A stretch of 64,000 nt of DNA from Scleropages formosus (Eukaryota > Chordata > Actinopteri > Osteoglossiformes > Osteoglossidae), in assembly GCF_900964775.1 (NCBI RefSeq), contig NC_041817.1:17254783-17318782 (forward strand), given 5' to 3'. Each line of letters opens with the position of its first letter. Within the stretch, counting starts at the first letter, position 1. Positions 31,791 to 49,649 of the stretch are shown here, one piece after another. The position numbers and the translations under genes were made by a program. The notes under the pieces were generated by a model. That model saw nothing but the letters and a program-made list of their open reading frames with translations, was not told the DNA's origin and made no database searches.

Positions 31791-32215
31791 ATTTTTAATT
31801 TTAATTTTAATTTTTATTAAATTTGTTAAACATAAAATCCTTTAAACGTAAAATCCTTTTTTGTTTTATGTCAGCTGAATAAGTTATTACATATAGAGAC
31901 AAAACACTAAATGAAACATATGCTTGGGCAGTACATGCAACTTACCGCAGTGCATGGAGGATGGAATTACTAGTGATGTATAAAACGAAAACTGCCAATC
32001 AGAAAAGCACTGGAATGTATCATTCCAGTAAATTTTGCTGTCTTCCTACTTAATGAAGTATTGTGCGACTAATTCTTACCAAAAAATGAGTAATGCATGG
32101 AATGTTCTTCACTCGCCACATCTTTGGCTGGATAGAATCCCGTTGTAAATTGTTCCCGATGCTCTTTTCAGTCCTATCTCATGAAGAGACAATTTTGCCT
32201 GACTGAAAATGGGCT

Positions 32216-32413
32216 AGGGGGTGCGGTGGTGCAGTGGGTTGGACCGGGTCCTGCTCTCCGGTAGGTCTGGGGTTCGAGTCCCACTTGAGGTGCCTTGCGA
32301 CAGACTGGCGTCCCGTCCTGGGTATGTCCCCTCCTCCTCCGGCCTTACGCCCCGAGTTGCCGGGTAGGCTCTGTGACCCCGTATGGAACAAGTGGTTGGA
32401 GAAAGTGTGTGTG
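32216..32413 (+). repeat. tRNA-headed SINE with target duplication
   Basis: TGAAAATGGGCT is repeated at 32204-32215 and 32414-32425. Head, body and short TG tail are all present. Confidence 0.9.
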
Positions 32414-32809
32414 TGAAAATGGGCTTTTATTTCAGTTTGAGGACATTACCTTGGTTTGAAGACTTGTTGCAGCCCTCTGGTGGTAAAAAAAACATTGCTG
32501 TCATATCCATTTGCTCATTTTGACTGCTCCCCGAACTGTAACTAACCTCAAACAAAGAACCCAAGAAAAAAGGCGTTCCATGGCAATGTTGTATTTTGCT
32601 CATGCAACTCTAAGAAAATCTGCAGGGTAGCTAAACGAAACCCATAGAGACCCTTTGTGGAGGAGGAGCTGGAGACTTGCTGGAGAGCAGTATGTTTCAG
32701 CACCTTAGAAGTAAGTTAGTTTGAAAGGAAATGTTAAAAGTTACGAAGGTTAAAACGTCAGCTAATTTCATTTCAACACTCAAGAGTATTGTTGGTCTGA
32801 GGCACAGGT

Positions 32810-33680
32810 GGGTTGTTACATGCACTAAAGGTACTTTAGCAAATTTCTGGAGAATTTATACTTTTCAAGGTCAGTTTTGCCAGCTGTGTGTTCTACTTTT
32901 GCTGAGGTACATTTGTAAAGAAAAAATGTACTTATGCTGTTGCATTTTTATCATTCCCATTACTTCTGCCTTAGGCAAATTTGACGTTTTAAACCTTTCT
33001 TAAGGCCAATCATTTACATTGACTAATCATGAGCAGCACCCCCTCACTCTGGGCTGACGTCTATACATTTCATTGCCCAATATGAGCTGCCATTCACAGT
33101 TTTCACAAAGTCACTTTTACTGTAACCATTAGCAACACCTCCTTACTGTCACCTGACTTCTGCGTATTTCATTGGACAACTTCAGCTGTCATTCACGGTC
33201 TTCCCTTCAACCAGTCAATTGTAGTCACAACAACCACTAACTCTTTAACAAAGTTTCATTTAAATTTTTTAGTAATAGGCTAATACAGTTACAACATTAA
33301 TTTGTCATTTAGCTGACACCTTTGTCCAAACTTGGTCATAACTGTTTACCCATTTCTACAGTGGTAAATTTATACTGAAGTAGTTCAGGGTAAGTGCTTT
33401 GCTTGCAGGGTGAGGCATGTATCAGTGGTGCAATATGAATTTGAATAACCAGAAGTCATCATTCCAAACCACAAATTTACTAATGGTCTCATGGTCCTGG
33501 ATTGTCACATATCATGTGTAACTCACATAACATTTGAATAGTATGTTAATATTATAAAGGGTTAACATGTTCTCTTTGCAGTAAGACAAGTTAAGTGGAT
33601 TTTGTTGAGTTTTTCCCCGCTGTAATTAACAACCTAGTTCATTCACGGCGCAAGAAGGGATGGTGGGACTCACCGAAAGC
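32810..33680. repeat. complex repeat array 3, carrying X-box motifs, upstream of tubulin C
   Basis: About one higher-order unit of the type at 15600-17760. A perfect GTAACC-ATT-AGCAAC is at 33122-33136 with ATTTCATTGG about 30 bases on; a decayed subunit lies at about 33019. The SINE-tail-like portion and the GGGTTAACATGTTCTCTTTG phrase are both retained. Confidence 0.75.
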
Positions 33681-35040
33681 ATGAATTTAAAGTTTAATGT
33701 GTTTATGCCTTGATAATTGTTCTTCACAAGAGCTTTTCTTGAACTGAATTATTTGGTAACTCACTCATTAAGTTAAGCATATAGTCTGTGCCAGCAGAAA
33801 AGGCATTTGGCATGTTTCTAATATGTTAGTAGTATAGGTCTGAAAATAACTGAATAGGTGTCTGTTATTCATATGAAGTATTTTATTTTGTTTATAACTG
33901 CTACTAATTATGAAACAGTTGTAGGAAGCATACAAGGGTAAATAATATGCAAATATGCTGGCCACAGATGCCTTGTAAAAGAGTACAATAGTTAGCAAGG
34001 GTAGCAGGGCTACACAGAAGGTATAGTTTTAGGTTATCTATATTTCCTTTTGGTTTATTATCTATTTCACATTATTAAAAGTCTCTGCCTGGGGTAGTGT
34101 CATTTAATCAATATGTGATTTGATCCAGTGCATTTATTGGTGGGGGAACACTTAAAGCTGTTAGTTTTTCAGGTCCCATGTAGCAGTTAGCATGATTTCT
34201 GGCCACAATATGACCCACAAATAAGCTTTATAACAGTTTTTCTTTTGTTTTCAGTCATAACACTTAATTTGTCTTTGCATTAGCCAAATACAACTATGAC
34301 TAATTTACAAAGATGGTCAAATAATGGTCAAAATTTTTAAAAATTCCTTTATCTTTAAAGATCACCATATGTGTTTCGACGTTTTTTAGTTTCTTTTTGG
34401 CTTCTAACTGTCAAACATGAAACCTCAGTAGGTTTACATTAAACACAGTTCTAATTTGACTCATTTCCACTTTATCAGGTCGACAGTGTATTTATTATAA
34501 TTTAACTTGTGAATACTGTGCAAACACTTTCGATTTTTAAAGAGTATAACAGAAAGCCCGCTCTTTGATCTCCTTATATTTACTGGTATACCTGTACCTT
34601 TCCATTGGAAAAAGCATTTTGGTCTTGCATAGATTGTCTAACTACAAGCATAAACAATGTCAGTGTAAATTAACTCATCTTTTAGTTCAAGAAAATGTGG
34701 CTACTTATACCCTGTCTGGTCTGTAGCTCTTTGTATCCTATTCAATCTTTATATAACCAGATCTGCTTGCTTTCTTCAGAAATGTCAACATTATCCATGG
34801 AACTTCACTAAAAACTAGCTAAGTAACTTCTTGTCAAAGGATGGTTGCTTCAATTTGAAAATTACTTCCTGAATTAACAATCACTGCTTAGCTAACTATC
34901 AAAACAAGTGATTTATTACTGACTGACCACTGCACAATATTTGAATGTTTCCATATTTTGGTGAAATGATACTTGTTCTTTAAGTGAACTCAGACTATGC
35001 AAATGTATGAGACATATTGAGATAACCCTATAGGTCAAGG
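33681..35040. other. spacer upstream of tubulin C
   Basis: Unique AT-rich sequence. No gene or repeat is recognised. Confidence 0.5.
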
Positions 35041-35084
35041 TTCATATTTGCAGCAAAGACTTAACATTCCTGATAGCTTATCGT

Positions 35085-35261
35085 TAGAATATTGTATTGA
35101 AAAGGATGTAAGACCTGATAGAGTCTTACCTCGCAAAGCAATCATTTCTTACAAACACAGTTAACCCATTCTTTTTCAATTAAAAATTTGTTGCCTAGGT
35201 TTCCATTCAGTCTATAAGTACTGACACAGTCACAGTGAATCAAAGCAGATTACTCTTAAAA
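35085..35261 (+). promoter_or_regulatory. tubulin C proximal promoter and 5' UTR
   Basis: Contains the shared module: TTACCTCGCAAAGCAA, ACAAACAC, TTAACCCATT, then TTGTTGCCTAGGTTTCC with GTTGCCTAGG at 35190-35199. A weak TATA-like CTATAAGTA follows at about 35213. Confidence 0.55.
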
Positions 35262-37271
<2,010 letters not shown>

Positions 37272-39221
37272 TATCCAAGAACTATTCTGGGATTCTTCAG
37301 TCCAGTTCAGTTTTATCAGTCCTACTTGGTCTCCATGGCTGCAAAAGATTTCTTATATACAGAAAACACTAAAAAAACTCCAGTAATGAAAAGGATACTG
37401 CTACAAAATCATTTAGGCTTTTGAGAGGATGACAAATGCCATATTTAAAAAGTAAATGAATAATCTATTAATCACTGAACAAAGAGAAAAACAAATTAAA
37501 CTGAAGAAACTATTAAACAATTTATCAATATAACATTAAAAAATGCAGAAACAATCAATAAAATACATTGTAAAGCAATGTAACAATTGACAATGTGCAA
37601 ACTAAATAAAAATTGTAAGTTTTCTTTTGGAATTTTTCCATATAAATAAAACAAACAACCTTTCTGGAACCTTGAGAGGGTAACAAGGGAAGCCACTAAG
37701 TAACAAGATGATAAGTAAGTGTAGGTGGGATAACTGATTATCTCCCAGTTTTGAGAGGCTACATAACAGCTGGAGAGCAGATATAGATGCTTGCTTGTCC
37801 TCAGCATTGGCCCTTTTAAAGTTTTCTAATGTCATTTACATTTGACAAAAGGAAGAACTTTTGTTTTAGGTTTTCCCACAGCTTTACTGCCTATGTAAAC
37901 ACATGATCACTGTCATGAGCTCTTCACTTCACCTCTGGTGTCTTTCCCGTCCTACTTTGTCTAAAATTGAATGGTCCTCTGTTTCAGCCCTGACACAGTA
38001 AAACAAACTCCCTTACTCAAACCTATCATTTTCAAAGCCAGTGCTCTACCATCCTCAACTGCCACACAAATTTGTACAACACCATCTGCTACTCTTATCA
38101 ACGTATTTGCTATTTAAACCTCAGTTCCATGGGCAGCTGTTTGAGTATTGTGTGCTAGTAAACTGGCAGCATCCAACAAGCAGTCGTACATCACTTTGAG
38201 AAAGACGCAACAAAATTTCCCAATGTTTGGAGTACAGTTACATGTTATGTCTGTATTTCTCAGATGCTTTTCTCTAAAGCGTGAATACAATGCTGAGTAC
38301 AGAGCTTTAGATACACACAATTATTAAGCACAGCATTTTGCCAACATACATTATTCCAGTACCCATCTATAGAAGTGACAGACAGAGCAAAATAACCTTT
38401 TTAGTGTATTGCTGCTGTCTAGCAAACATTCAACAGCTAATTTGAAAAATGTCAGTGCTGTTGCAAGAGTAAGCTGTGAAGGATGAAGAATGCAGAGCAG
38501 GGGTCCAAATGTGGATTAATGACCAATTAATGTCACTTTCACCTGTGAAGGATGAGAACTCCTGCTGGGTGGGTTCAAATGTTTGGTTAATGACTGCTGA
38601 AGATTCAGAAGTTTGGTAAATGACCAAAGAAAGTGTTGATTACATCTGTTTGCAGAACCACAAATATGTGATGGAGAAATACAGTATGCGCAAAGTAAAA
38701 ATATGAAACAAAAAGTAAATAAATGCAATGTGACCTGGTGGGCAGTACCACACTGGCAAAAACAACAGAATCAACCATTTCCTCAGTAATGTTACAATTT
38801 GTATTGAGCCCACATTTAAAGATTGTTAATTGTCCAACACTGCTGACATTTGTCTTTCCATCAAGTGAGTGAATTTTGGCCTCAACACTATTGGTTAACT
38901 TGACATTTCAATGAGCAACAGTTCTGGTCAAAATAACCTTGTTTTAGTAAACTGCATTTTTTCCCTCAGGACATGTATCAGAAACTCTCTCAAAACATTA
39001 ATAAATTTGCCATGTGAAAAAGATTTGTATTTCTTGGCAATAATTTCAGCTACTCTATGACTGGGAGGACATGTGTTCCCGAAAGTTTACTTTGTTGCTT
39101 GCATACCTTGTCTTTATGAAATTGGCCTTGAAATTTAATAACGTAGGTCTTTCAATGTTATATTCCTCAAGAAGTGACTCCACTTCATTGCATATCATAA
39201 TTTGCTTGTTCATCATATCAG
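37272..39221. other. tubulin C 3' UTR and spacer
   Basis: From about 37900 to 38710 this is the diverged partner of 28750-29384. The remainder is AT-rich and unassigned. Confidence 0.5.
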
Positions 39222-39432
39222 GAGGGGGTGTGGTGGCACAGTGGGTTGGACCGGGTCCTACTCTCTGGTGGGTCTGGGGTTCAAGTCTCACTTGGGGTGC
39301 CTTTTGATGGACTGCTGTCCCGTCCTGGGTGTGTCCCCTCCCTCTCTAGCCTTACGCCCTGTGTTGCCGGGTTAGGCTCTGGCTCCCTGCCACCCTGTAT
39401 GGGACAAGCAGTTCAGACAATGTGTGTGTGTG
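39222..39432 (+). repeat. tRNA-headed SINE with short target duplication
   Basis: ATATCAG flanks it at 39215-39221 and 39433-39439. The body is more diverged than most copies here. Confidence 0.85.
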
Positions 39433-39439
39433 ATATCAG

Positions 39440-42240
39440 TAAGTACAGATTTATCCTACTCCTAACTGCCCTATGTTCATTCCTTCCTTGATTCAGAAGC
39501 AGCACTCAGCTATTGCTAACAAAGTGACTAATTCACTGTCAAAGAGTTAGTGATAAAAATGCAATATACAAAAACCAACTGCACAAAACCACTTCCACTA
39601 AGGATGACTGAGCTCCAGCTGAACATCACACACTAAGACACTAGCAAGGCAAGCTGACTAGGGATAATAGGCCCACCCTTCTGGGTTCTACTCTTCTGGC
39701 ACTGGCCATTACAAGCCAAGGTATGCTGTGTTCAAACATGTGGGTCCAGCTGTGACTGAATTATTGCGTGGTTCAGTAAAATATCTAGTATTTATGGCAG
39801 GTGTAGTATATAATTACAAATGCTTTCTCATCCCATTATGTGAAATCTCTGGCTGAGCATCGAATATTACTGGTCTAGGATGTCACTCGCTGGTACCCAG
39901 GATTGCACCTTGGTGCTATACCCTTCCCTCTCCAGGAGGTAGTATGATCAATCAGCTCAGCATGTAGAGTCAGGGAGGAACCACACATTCAGATTTTTGA
40001 GATATATTACCAGAACAAGATTTTAATATGTGAAATATCTGTACTAAAATATATACTGTAACTGCATATAGATGTGGCTGCAGCATGGTACATTGCATCT
40101 CTGAAGGCAGATTATTTTGAGGGTTAAAAATGTTGACTTTATATCTGCATTTATTGTCAACGGAGCAAAAATATAGGGTAAACAAAATTATACCTACAGC
40201 TAACTAGAAAGGGATCCATGTTTATTGGTACAAAAAAAACACTGTATTACCAAAATAATAATGACATGAACTCAGTTCAAATGCTGAAGAGCTCTCAGAA
40301 CCATACTAGTAGCATAAGCATGAAAACTACTGCTGTTCCAAAATTTGTATCACACAAGGAGATACGCAGCATGGACTCATGCTGGTCATCACAAGTCTTT
40401 CAGACTTTTACAGTCACATTCTACCACTTCGTCTCAACATAAACACAACGTAGAAAAAGTGGGATGGTGTCGCCTGGGCATTTTTAAAGCTCTGGGAGAA
40501 CTGCTTTGTTACATGCAGTATTTTTCTCTCTGAGAGCTCTGATGTTATTTTCCAACCCAGCTGCTTCCTTCTCCAAAACCTTGATGTATTTTTTTATCTT
40601 CATTCTGCAGGCAAGGGATGCCTCATTGTGGTAAAGTGAGGTATAACAGTCATTTCTCCCATCTGCCCACAGGGAGTGTATACTACTGCCCTAATGCAGC
40701 AGATGTAACACATTTTGTACTTCATAAAACACTGTAACAGTATGTTACGGTATTCAGTAAACACAAAAACCAGTCAAGCGCTCTGAACTTGATTGAATAA
40801 CATAAACTGAAATAAATAAAAAACCAATCACAGATGCATACATACCTGTGTTCTTCTAAAGACATTCAAACTAAATCCGTTTAACTTTCACAATGCCGGT
40901 TTCAATGTCCCTCTAAGCCCACGTCTATACCTTAACATGGTTTGTTAAAACTTTCGGTTCTGAATCATTCAAAGTGACTGACTTCACAGGAGCTGTATGA
41001 TGTTTCAACTGTTTATTATTTCATTAAACCAGTACCAGAATGCTTGTGATGCTAAATGCAAGAGCTCACCAAGCTAATATTTAACACCAGTCAAACATGT
41101 CCCCCACTCCAAGGAATCCCATGTCAGGGAACTGCTGGGGGAAATTCTTAAGACAGTTGCCTGCAGTCTAGACAGCTGACTCTATAGAAACTTAGATCTA
41201 GGAGTAATGACAAGTCTGGTGTTTTTAAGTTAATACAACTTATAAAATCTAAGATAAGAATAGAATCCTTCTTCACAGTCTAGAATGACTTCATTTCCTG
41301 CCACCACATACTCAAACTGCTCAAACTCCACGGAGTCTATAGGTTGTTCGGAATCTTGTCATAATCACAAAGACACGTGAACATTGGTGGACTCAAGAGA
41401 AAAGTTATATACAAGGTCCCATAGGTAAGAATTGAAGATTCAGTACTGCAAATAGGTGAAGACAGGCAAAGAGACAGGGCTCTGCACTTTGGGCAAGATG
41501 AATTCCGGGCGCAATGAGGCACAAAGACCAGGACACACAGCAGCCAGTAAAAGAAGACAAAGTAACTAGAACTGGGAGAACAAGGAAACACATGAGAACA
41601 GGTACACCAAAGGTGGGAGCACACAGCCAGCGGACAGAAGGCACTGAAACTTGATCAGGCAGCCACGAAGAACCAGGGAACAAACTGGTTGAGATCTCAC
41701 AATCCTCCCAGTTACAGTGTCAGTCTTTTAAAGAGCTGTGTGAGTGAGTGAGTGAGTGAGTGAGTGAGTAAGTGAGTGAGTGAGCAAGTGAGTGAGTGAG
41801 CGAGTGAGTGAGTGAGTGATTACTTATTTGGTAAAGTGAAAACTGTTCAACTGGAATCCTCCAGATTGCTCAAATCAAGGACCTTTGATGCAGTGCTCTC
41901 AGAGTGTGTGGCAGTCATAGTTGGAAGTGGGAGAGACCCAAAGGCTTGATGGTAAAAGTGGTAAAGAGATGTAAATTTGTAGGAGGTGTGGGAAATAAGG
42001 TAATGGAAAAATGTGCAGGGGACTCTAAGAAGCTCAAGACAAGAAACAACCTTCAGTATTAGTGTCTTTTATATTAACACTTCACAAGAGATGGTCAATT
42101 GGTGTTCAAAACAACAAAAGGAGTTTCTCATCTTCAAGGTAAAATGGTGCCAGTTGTTGGTTAACAATGTAAAATCACTTTATACAAATTATCAAGACAT
42201 AGTGAGTTGAGTCCACATGTCAGAGTTAAACATTAATGTG
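39440..42240. other. spacer between tubulin C and the pseudogene
   Basis: No gene is recognised. 41340-41700 is purine-rich with scattered repeats of AGGACACA, GGAACAA-like text and may be an old interspersed element, but I cannot classify it. A tetranucleotide run is listed separately. Confidence 0.45.
41738..41820. repeat. (GAGT)n microsatellite
   Basis: About 20 GTGA/GAGT units with a few AAGT and GCGA variants. Confidence 0.95.
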
Positions 42241-42478
42241 TGTCAGCTTAACATTAGTGATCCGTATCGGAGTGTATGAACATACTCTATTGGGCAGGAT
42301 GCAAGACCTTAGTTTCACCTTACATAGTGAGCATTGTTGGGACACACACTCTCAACCCATTGTTTCCAACAACAAAACTTGTTGCCAGCTTCCACTCAAA
42401 CTATAAATACAGAGGAACATAATGAGTCAAACCAGATTTTTCCTCTGAAACAAACACGAGGCTGTAAAAAGACTGAAA

Positions 42479-43230
42479 ATGGTTTGTTGGAAAGTCAGCT
42501 TCTGCTGTATTGTCATGACTTCTCTCCTTAAAAATGGTATATTTTACTGTGTTTATTTCAAAATTTAATTTTATTCAAAAGTTATGCATGCATTTCCAGA
42601 GTAGTTCACTAACATCCTCTCTCTAACTGGAGTGGATCTGCATTCACGGTGGCCAGGCAGGTGTACAGATGGGAAATGTCTGCTGGGCGTTGTGTTCCTT
42701 GGAACACAGGACTCAACCTGTTGGTCAAATTGCTACTGACTAGACTAGGAGGAGACAACTCCTTCAACACCTTCTTCAGTGAAAGAGGAGCAGAAAAACA
42801 TGTCCCTCACGTCCCCCGTGCTGTGTTTGTGAACCCGGAGCATACCTTCATCGGTGACCAGAAATGATGACATGAACAGATCTGACTGATCTCAAAGTGT
42901 ACTTCTATCAGAGATTATTAACCAAATTTTGAGCATGACACCAAAGCTGATAATACTTTTCCCAGCAGTTCTTCTAATTCTGAAAAAAATGTTTTGGCCT
43001 AAAAAGTTAGACATTTACAATAAAAACTATGTTTTAATCACCCACGTTCAATATCTTTCAGACTGATCAGTGCACTGGCCTCCGAGCTTTCTTCATTTTC
43101 CACAGTATTGTGGAATAACTGGCTCGGAGTTCACCTCCCTGTTCATGGAACATATTTCAGTAGACTAAGGCGAAAAGTGACTATGGCGAAAATCCAAGCT
43201 GGATTTTGCATTCTATCCAGCTCCTCAAAT
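42479..43230 (+). pseudogene. alpha-tubulin pseudogene, copy D
   Basis: A decayed member of the cluster. Upstream is the shared promoter module with CCCATTGTTTCC, CTTGTTGCC at 42379-42386 and a TATA-like CTATAAATA at 42411. The ATG is at 42479-42481, but its donor has changed to GTTTG. Exon 2 remains at 42631-42853 with a lost AG acceptor, an in-frame stop in the K40 region and a nine-base insertion. Exon 3 is missing altogether. Only about the first 170 bases of exon 4 survive (43061-43230), again with stops. Because promoter and intron remnants are kept, it is a duplicated, not a retroposed, pseudogene. Text in its last intron is still like that of C and F. Confidence 0.88.
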
Positions 43231-44794
43231 ACAATAACAAAATGTCTTAAAAGGAAAGTCTCAAAAACTTCAGAGTAGTTGCAGTGAAAGTTTCTTTAAA
43301 AACAGTTTTATTTGACTTTTTTTAACAGTGTAAGGTATGTATATTTGCTGGAAAAATTAATGGAAAATTATTGCCAAGGGACTCCTGTGCCAATTGCAAA
43401 GTAATAATCATCATTATAACAAGACCCAAGAAGTATGGAGTACTTCTTTTTGTCTGTTCCTCGGTGCAAGACTTTCCAGTGATTCTTCAGTGCTAGAAGC
43501 CAGTGAACCATAGCTCACTTTCAGAAAGTATGTGGTTGCCATGGACACTAACCGCTCCGTCATGGAAAACTCACTCTACCCATGGGTACAAAAACCTGGA
43601 GCCATTAGAATACCTGTCAAACTAAACATTGACCAGTACATGCAGGAACCAAAACACAGACTGTACTCCATTTCCAGACCATGTATTAAACTATGTTTGA
43701 TGTCAGACAGTTGTTATGCTGTTTTAAAATAGCATTGCATTGAAAAAACCATAGTGCACAGTGATGGAACCAGCATGAATATCTGAATAGGCCAGTTCCT
43801 ATTTAATACTCATATGACGACTAACAAGACACATTATGCTGAATCAATTTTAAAATGCCCTTTTTACAGTTGTAAACATTTTAATACTGAAGAAATCTGT
43901 TTTTTTTGATATACAGGCCATTTCATCTTCATGCTGCACTCGGGAAACCAAGCCAGCGGACTCAAGCGCGTGACATTCATGCGGTTTCATATTTTTCCTT
44001 TTTACTATCTCATTGTGTATGTCTAGAAACTGGGCAGTTATGATAAAGTAATTTATGTGGAAAAAAATCCAGTCTATTAGCTGACGGCCTTGACCTCTGT
44101 TTAAAAAAGGGGTGTTTACAGTACTCTGAGTCTATGTATATCAAATATTCTGTCAGCTTTCAGAAGTACACAAGGGAATCATGGGAATGTAAATAATTTT
44201 CATGCGAGAGACACAATGAATAACCACACACTCATTCAGGGCACACAGAACAGGCAACTGCTTTCCTAAAATGTGATGCTTTAATATCTGAAAGGTTGCT
44301 GAACCTATAAGAGTGAGTCTTCTAGGAAATGTCTGTTTTTTTGTGCACCACAACCACAAATGAAACAAATACAAGGGTTTGTCACACACAACACGTCTGA
44401 GACCATTTCATGCATGAGCAATTTCAGCTTGTGTGCCTGCACGTCACCTAGAATCCCTGCTTTGAGCAGGAAGGCTGGGGACTTGTAAGACTACAGCTAT
44501 AAAAGCAGGCTTGCAACAATGCAGTTAAGCTCATTTAAGTTCATTCTGAGAAGGAAACACAGAACATGTTCTTGATGGGACAAACAATATGTCTGTCACC
44601 TTCAGGATAATGGGCACAACATAGCAAATCTCACTATTGTATCAGCACAATTGCCTGCTTCAGGGCCCAGTCCAGGTTATTGCTCAGGATGATATCAAGT
44701 TACTTGCTTTTTCACGCAATGTACCGTGGGGGGGTAGAAAGCTGTTACCAGTGCAGTGTTTAGGCTACAGAAAAATGTATTTTTAGAAAAAACA
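43231..44794. other. spacer after the pseudogene
   Basis: AT-rich. I see no gene and no classified repeat. Confidence 0.5.
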
Positions 44795-44946
44795 TCCATC
44801 CATCGTCAACAGCTGCTTATCCCGAGCAGGGTTGCGGCGAGCCGGAGCCTAACCCGGCAACACAGGGTGAGGGGGAGGGGACACACCCATTACGGGACGC
44901 CAGTCCATCGCAAGGCATTGCAAGCAGGGCTCGAACCCCAGACCCA
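44795..44946 (-). repeat. partial tRNA-headed SINE, diverged subfamily
   Basis: Minus-strand fragment holding the tail (CATCCATCGTCAAC, matching the tail of the 10286 copy), body and box B. It stops before box A, so the head is missing. Confidence 0.75.
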
Positions 44947-45480
44947 GTTTTAAAATTTAGCTGCCAAATACTATAATTTAGCTGTCAAATACTATAATTT
45001 AGAGGAATGCTGTGTATTTGCATGTTTGAATTGCAGTAACACTAGAATTAAAATAAGGGTGGCTATCATCTGCCATTAAAACAAGAATAACAATGTAAAG
45101 CAATAAGCTGTACAGTAAATCGTAATTTCCTTAAACGTAGTGACCATCTCTTTTCATGCTGTATAAATATTAAATGTTGCCACTCCTAATTGCATATTCC
45201 AAGTTGTACCTGTCTGATACAGCTCAGTCAGGCTAAGCACATTACTTGAACATATTTTAATAATTCTCTTAAAACTAAAACCTCTAATTCAGAAGGCCTG
45301 TGTTGTTTTGTTACGGCTAAGGGAAAAGCATCCTGAAGAGTTAGGTTACACTACCAAACCTTTTTACTATAAGAAGTAAACTGGTATTTTTTGTTGGTAG
45401 TAACCCAAGTGTTGATTGACATACTACACATCTTTACTTTAGTCTCAACTGGCAAGCCTCCCAATTGTTTTTTGTTCTTT
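44947..45480. other. spacer upstream of tubulin E
   Basis: AT-rich with a short direct repeat (AGCTGCCAAATACTATAATTT and AGCTGTCAAATACTATAATTT) at about 44960-45001. There is no X-box array here, unlike upstream of A, B and C. Confidence 0.5.
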
Positions 45481-45539
45481 AGTCAGTTGAGAATGCTAAG
45501 GTGATATTGGCCTGTTCACCTTCTCCAGTTACTGACAAC

Positions 45540-45649
45540 AACGGCTTTTGTTGCCTAGTGATCTACAGATATAAAGGTGGTCCCAGTGCCTTTCTGCGAA
45601 ACACAGATCTTCATCCTGAACCTGAACGTCAGCTTGAAGAAATAAAAAT
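45540..45649 (+). promoter_or_regulatory. tubulin E core promoter and 5' UTR
   Basis: TTTTGTTGCCTAGTG (GTTGCC at 45550-45555) lies just ahead of a good TATA box, TATAAAG, at 45570-45576. The start codon is about 75 bases beyond. The longer A/B/C module is not preserved. Confidence 0.65.
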
Positions 45650-47677
<2,028 letters not shown>

Positions 47678-48375
47678 TGCATTTTTAGTTTTAAATTGAA
47701 AAGCAAGCACAATACAATGTTTGATCAAATGAACGGAATACGATTTTGATAATGAAACATTTCTGTTACATACCAGTCCATATACCAATAAATGTAACAT
47801 TTTCATGTTAGTCTTGTCTTCATGATGTTGTCTGGAATCTGTTATTCTGTTTTAAATACAATCTAGCAGTCATCGAAATTTTCTGAGCACTACTGTACCT
47901 GACATCAGAAAGCAAATTGTAGCTTTATTGCACATTGCATGACACCAGTTTGTATAACCATTTTTGACATTGTGTTTTGCATGTTTGAAAATTCTATTTT
48001 GCATATTTTTTCAATGGCAAGATGGGGTGTGAGTTTTCATCTAGGTATCCTCTGAATAGAAGTAAAGTAAGACAGACATACCTATTAAGTCTATTTGAAT
48101 TAATTTTTGCATAGCATCCTTCACAAGACATTGCTTCAGAGTGCTATAGAAAGATGTCTGTAGTGGAGTGGAGAACAACACCAACAATGACACAAACTGC
48201 TGGACAGACACCATCACTGGCAGCAGCATTAACAATTAAGCTTTCTTTAAACTGTATGTTAAATGAAAGTAGTAAATCTGTACATAATTGTATATTGAGT
48301 GAATGGGCATCTATTACACTGGCTGGTTCACTGTTCCAGGGTTTAGAGGTCTTATAATTGAAGGCTTTACTAATT

Positions 48376-48564
48376 CGTTTACATTTAGTTGATGCTTTTC
48401 TCCAAAGCAACTTACAATTATTTATCCATTTGTACTTCCTCATAATTTTACTGGAACAATTTAAGAGAAGCGCCTTACTCAAGGATACTACAGCTGGAAT
48501 TCAAACCTGCAATGCTTTGGCTCAAAGGTAACAGCTCTAACCATTACCTTACCAGGTGCCCCTG
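48376..48564 (-). repeat. teleost tRNA-derived SINE
   Basis: On the minus strand it begins with a tRNA-like head (TAATGGTTAGAGCTG, then a box-B-like GGTTTGAATTCC) and ends TTTGGAGAAAAGCATCAAC. Its 3' part resembles the SINE-tail portion of the X-box arrays. Confidence 0.65.
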
Positions 48565-49640
48565 ACTTAGTTAATTCATTTCTATGAGCTACTAGAATCC
48601 CTGTATTGTGACTGAAAAGTGCATTCTGTCTTATACATACTAATCAGTTCTGATGATTAGGATAAGTAGGAAATAAACAATTGAGGTCATTGTAAGTAAG
48701 TAAACTTTGTTAATTTTAAAAGGACAGTTACAAATAACATCACAACCAAAGAAATATGTTTCAAATTTACGATCAGAGAAGCCTTGGAGTTCTAGATAAA
48801 TTTTAAGTGCTGTGTACTTTGCTAAACATCACATTCTATGGTCATATATGGTTGAGTTTAAGTGATGATTTGAGAGCATCATAGACATTCATACACATTA
48901 TTCCTTTCCTTTCAGTATTCCTCTCTTGTCACCATTTAACAACCTTAAAGTATCCAATGCTGTACATAAATAACTACAGTGTTATTGCAGAATATGTTTT
49001 GTTATCTTTTACCAGTCTCATAATCCTATGGTGGCCAAAGCACCAAAAATACTAACGCCAGCAGTAAAAACATCCTCCCCTGCAGTCTTTGATATGAAAT
49101 CACACATATTCAGGGGAAGTGAGCACTTCTTTTTGTATCTTCACCAACTCTGTTTCAGGGAGTCAGCTTATAGAACAACTGTTTCCCTGTGACCCCTTCG
49201 ATTCATTACAGACGGACCAAACGTACTCAGCTAACCTGGAAATGTGACGCATTACATTTTTGCCAGAGTGTGTATATCATCTCAACACACACCCAGAAAA
49301 GAGTATGATCATCTAAATAAAACAAACCTTTTTCACCCAAGACAAAGATTGTATGGCACAAATAGGCCATAATTCCCCTTCTGTTTGCTTTGGGGAAATA
49401 GTGGTGTTCAGCTTCACCATGGATCAGTGTTTCTTTTCAGAAGCTCGTCAGTTTGCCTTCAATATCCAGCCTTTGTCCTCCTCCCAGGTGGAATAAACTC
49501 TCACCATTGTTTCCCTGCACCCCACAGAGCAGGCTCCGAGAAGAGTAGGACAACGTCCCACAGAATCACACTTAGCAGTCCCTCGTTTTACTTCCCCGTG
49601 TTTAGTTTACATGTGTGTTTAACTTTACATTTTTATTATT
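48565..49640. other. spacer between tubulins E and F
   Basis: No gene or classified repeat is recognised. GC content rises toward the tubulin F promoter. Confidence 0.5.
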
Positions 49641-49649
49641 TGTTTTTCC

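Noticed and set aside
41340-41700. Purine-rich stretch with a 92-95 codon minus-strand frame as a gene
   Set aside because: The product is low in charged residues and cysteine-rich without any recognisable domain. An old repeat is at least as likely.
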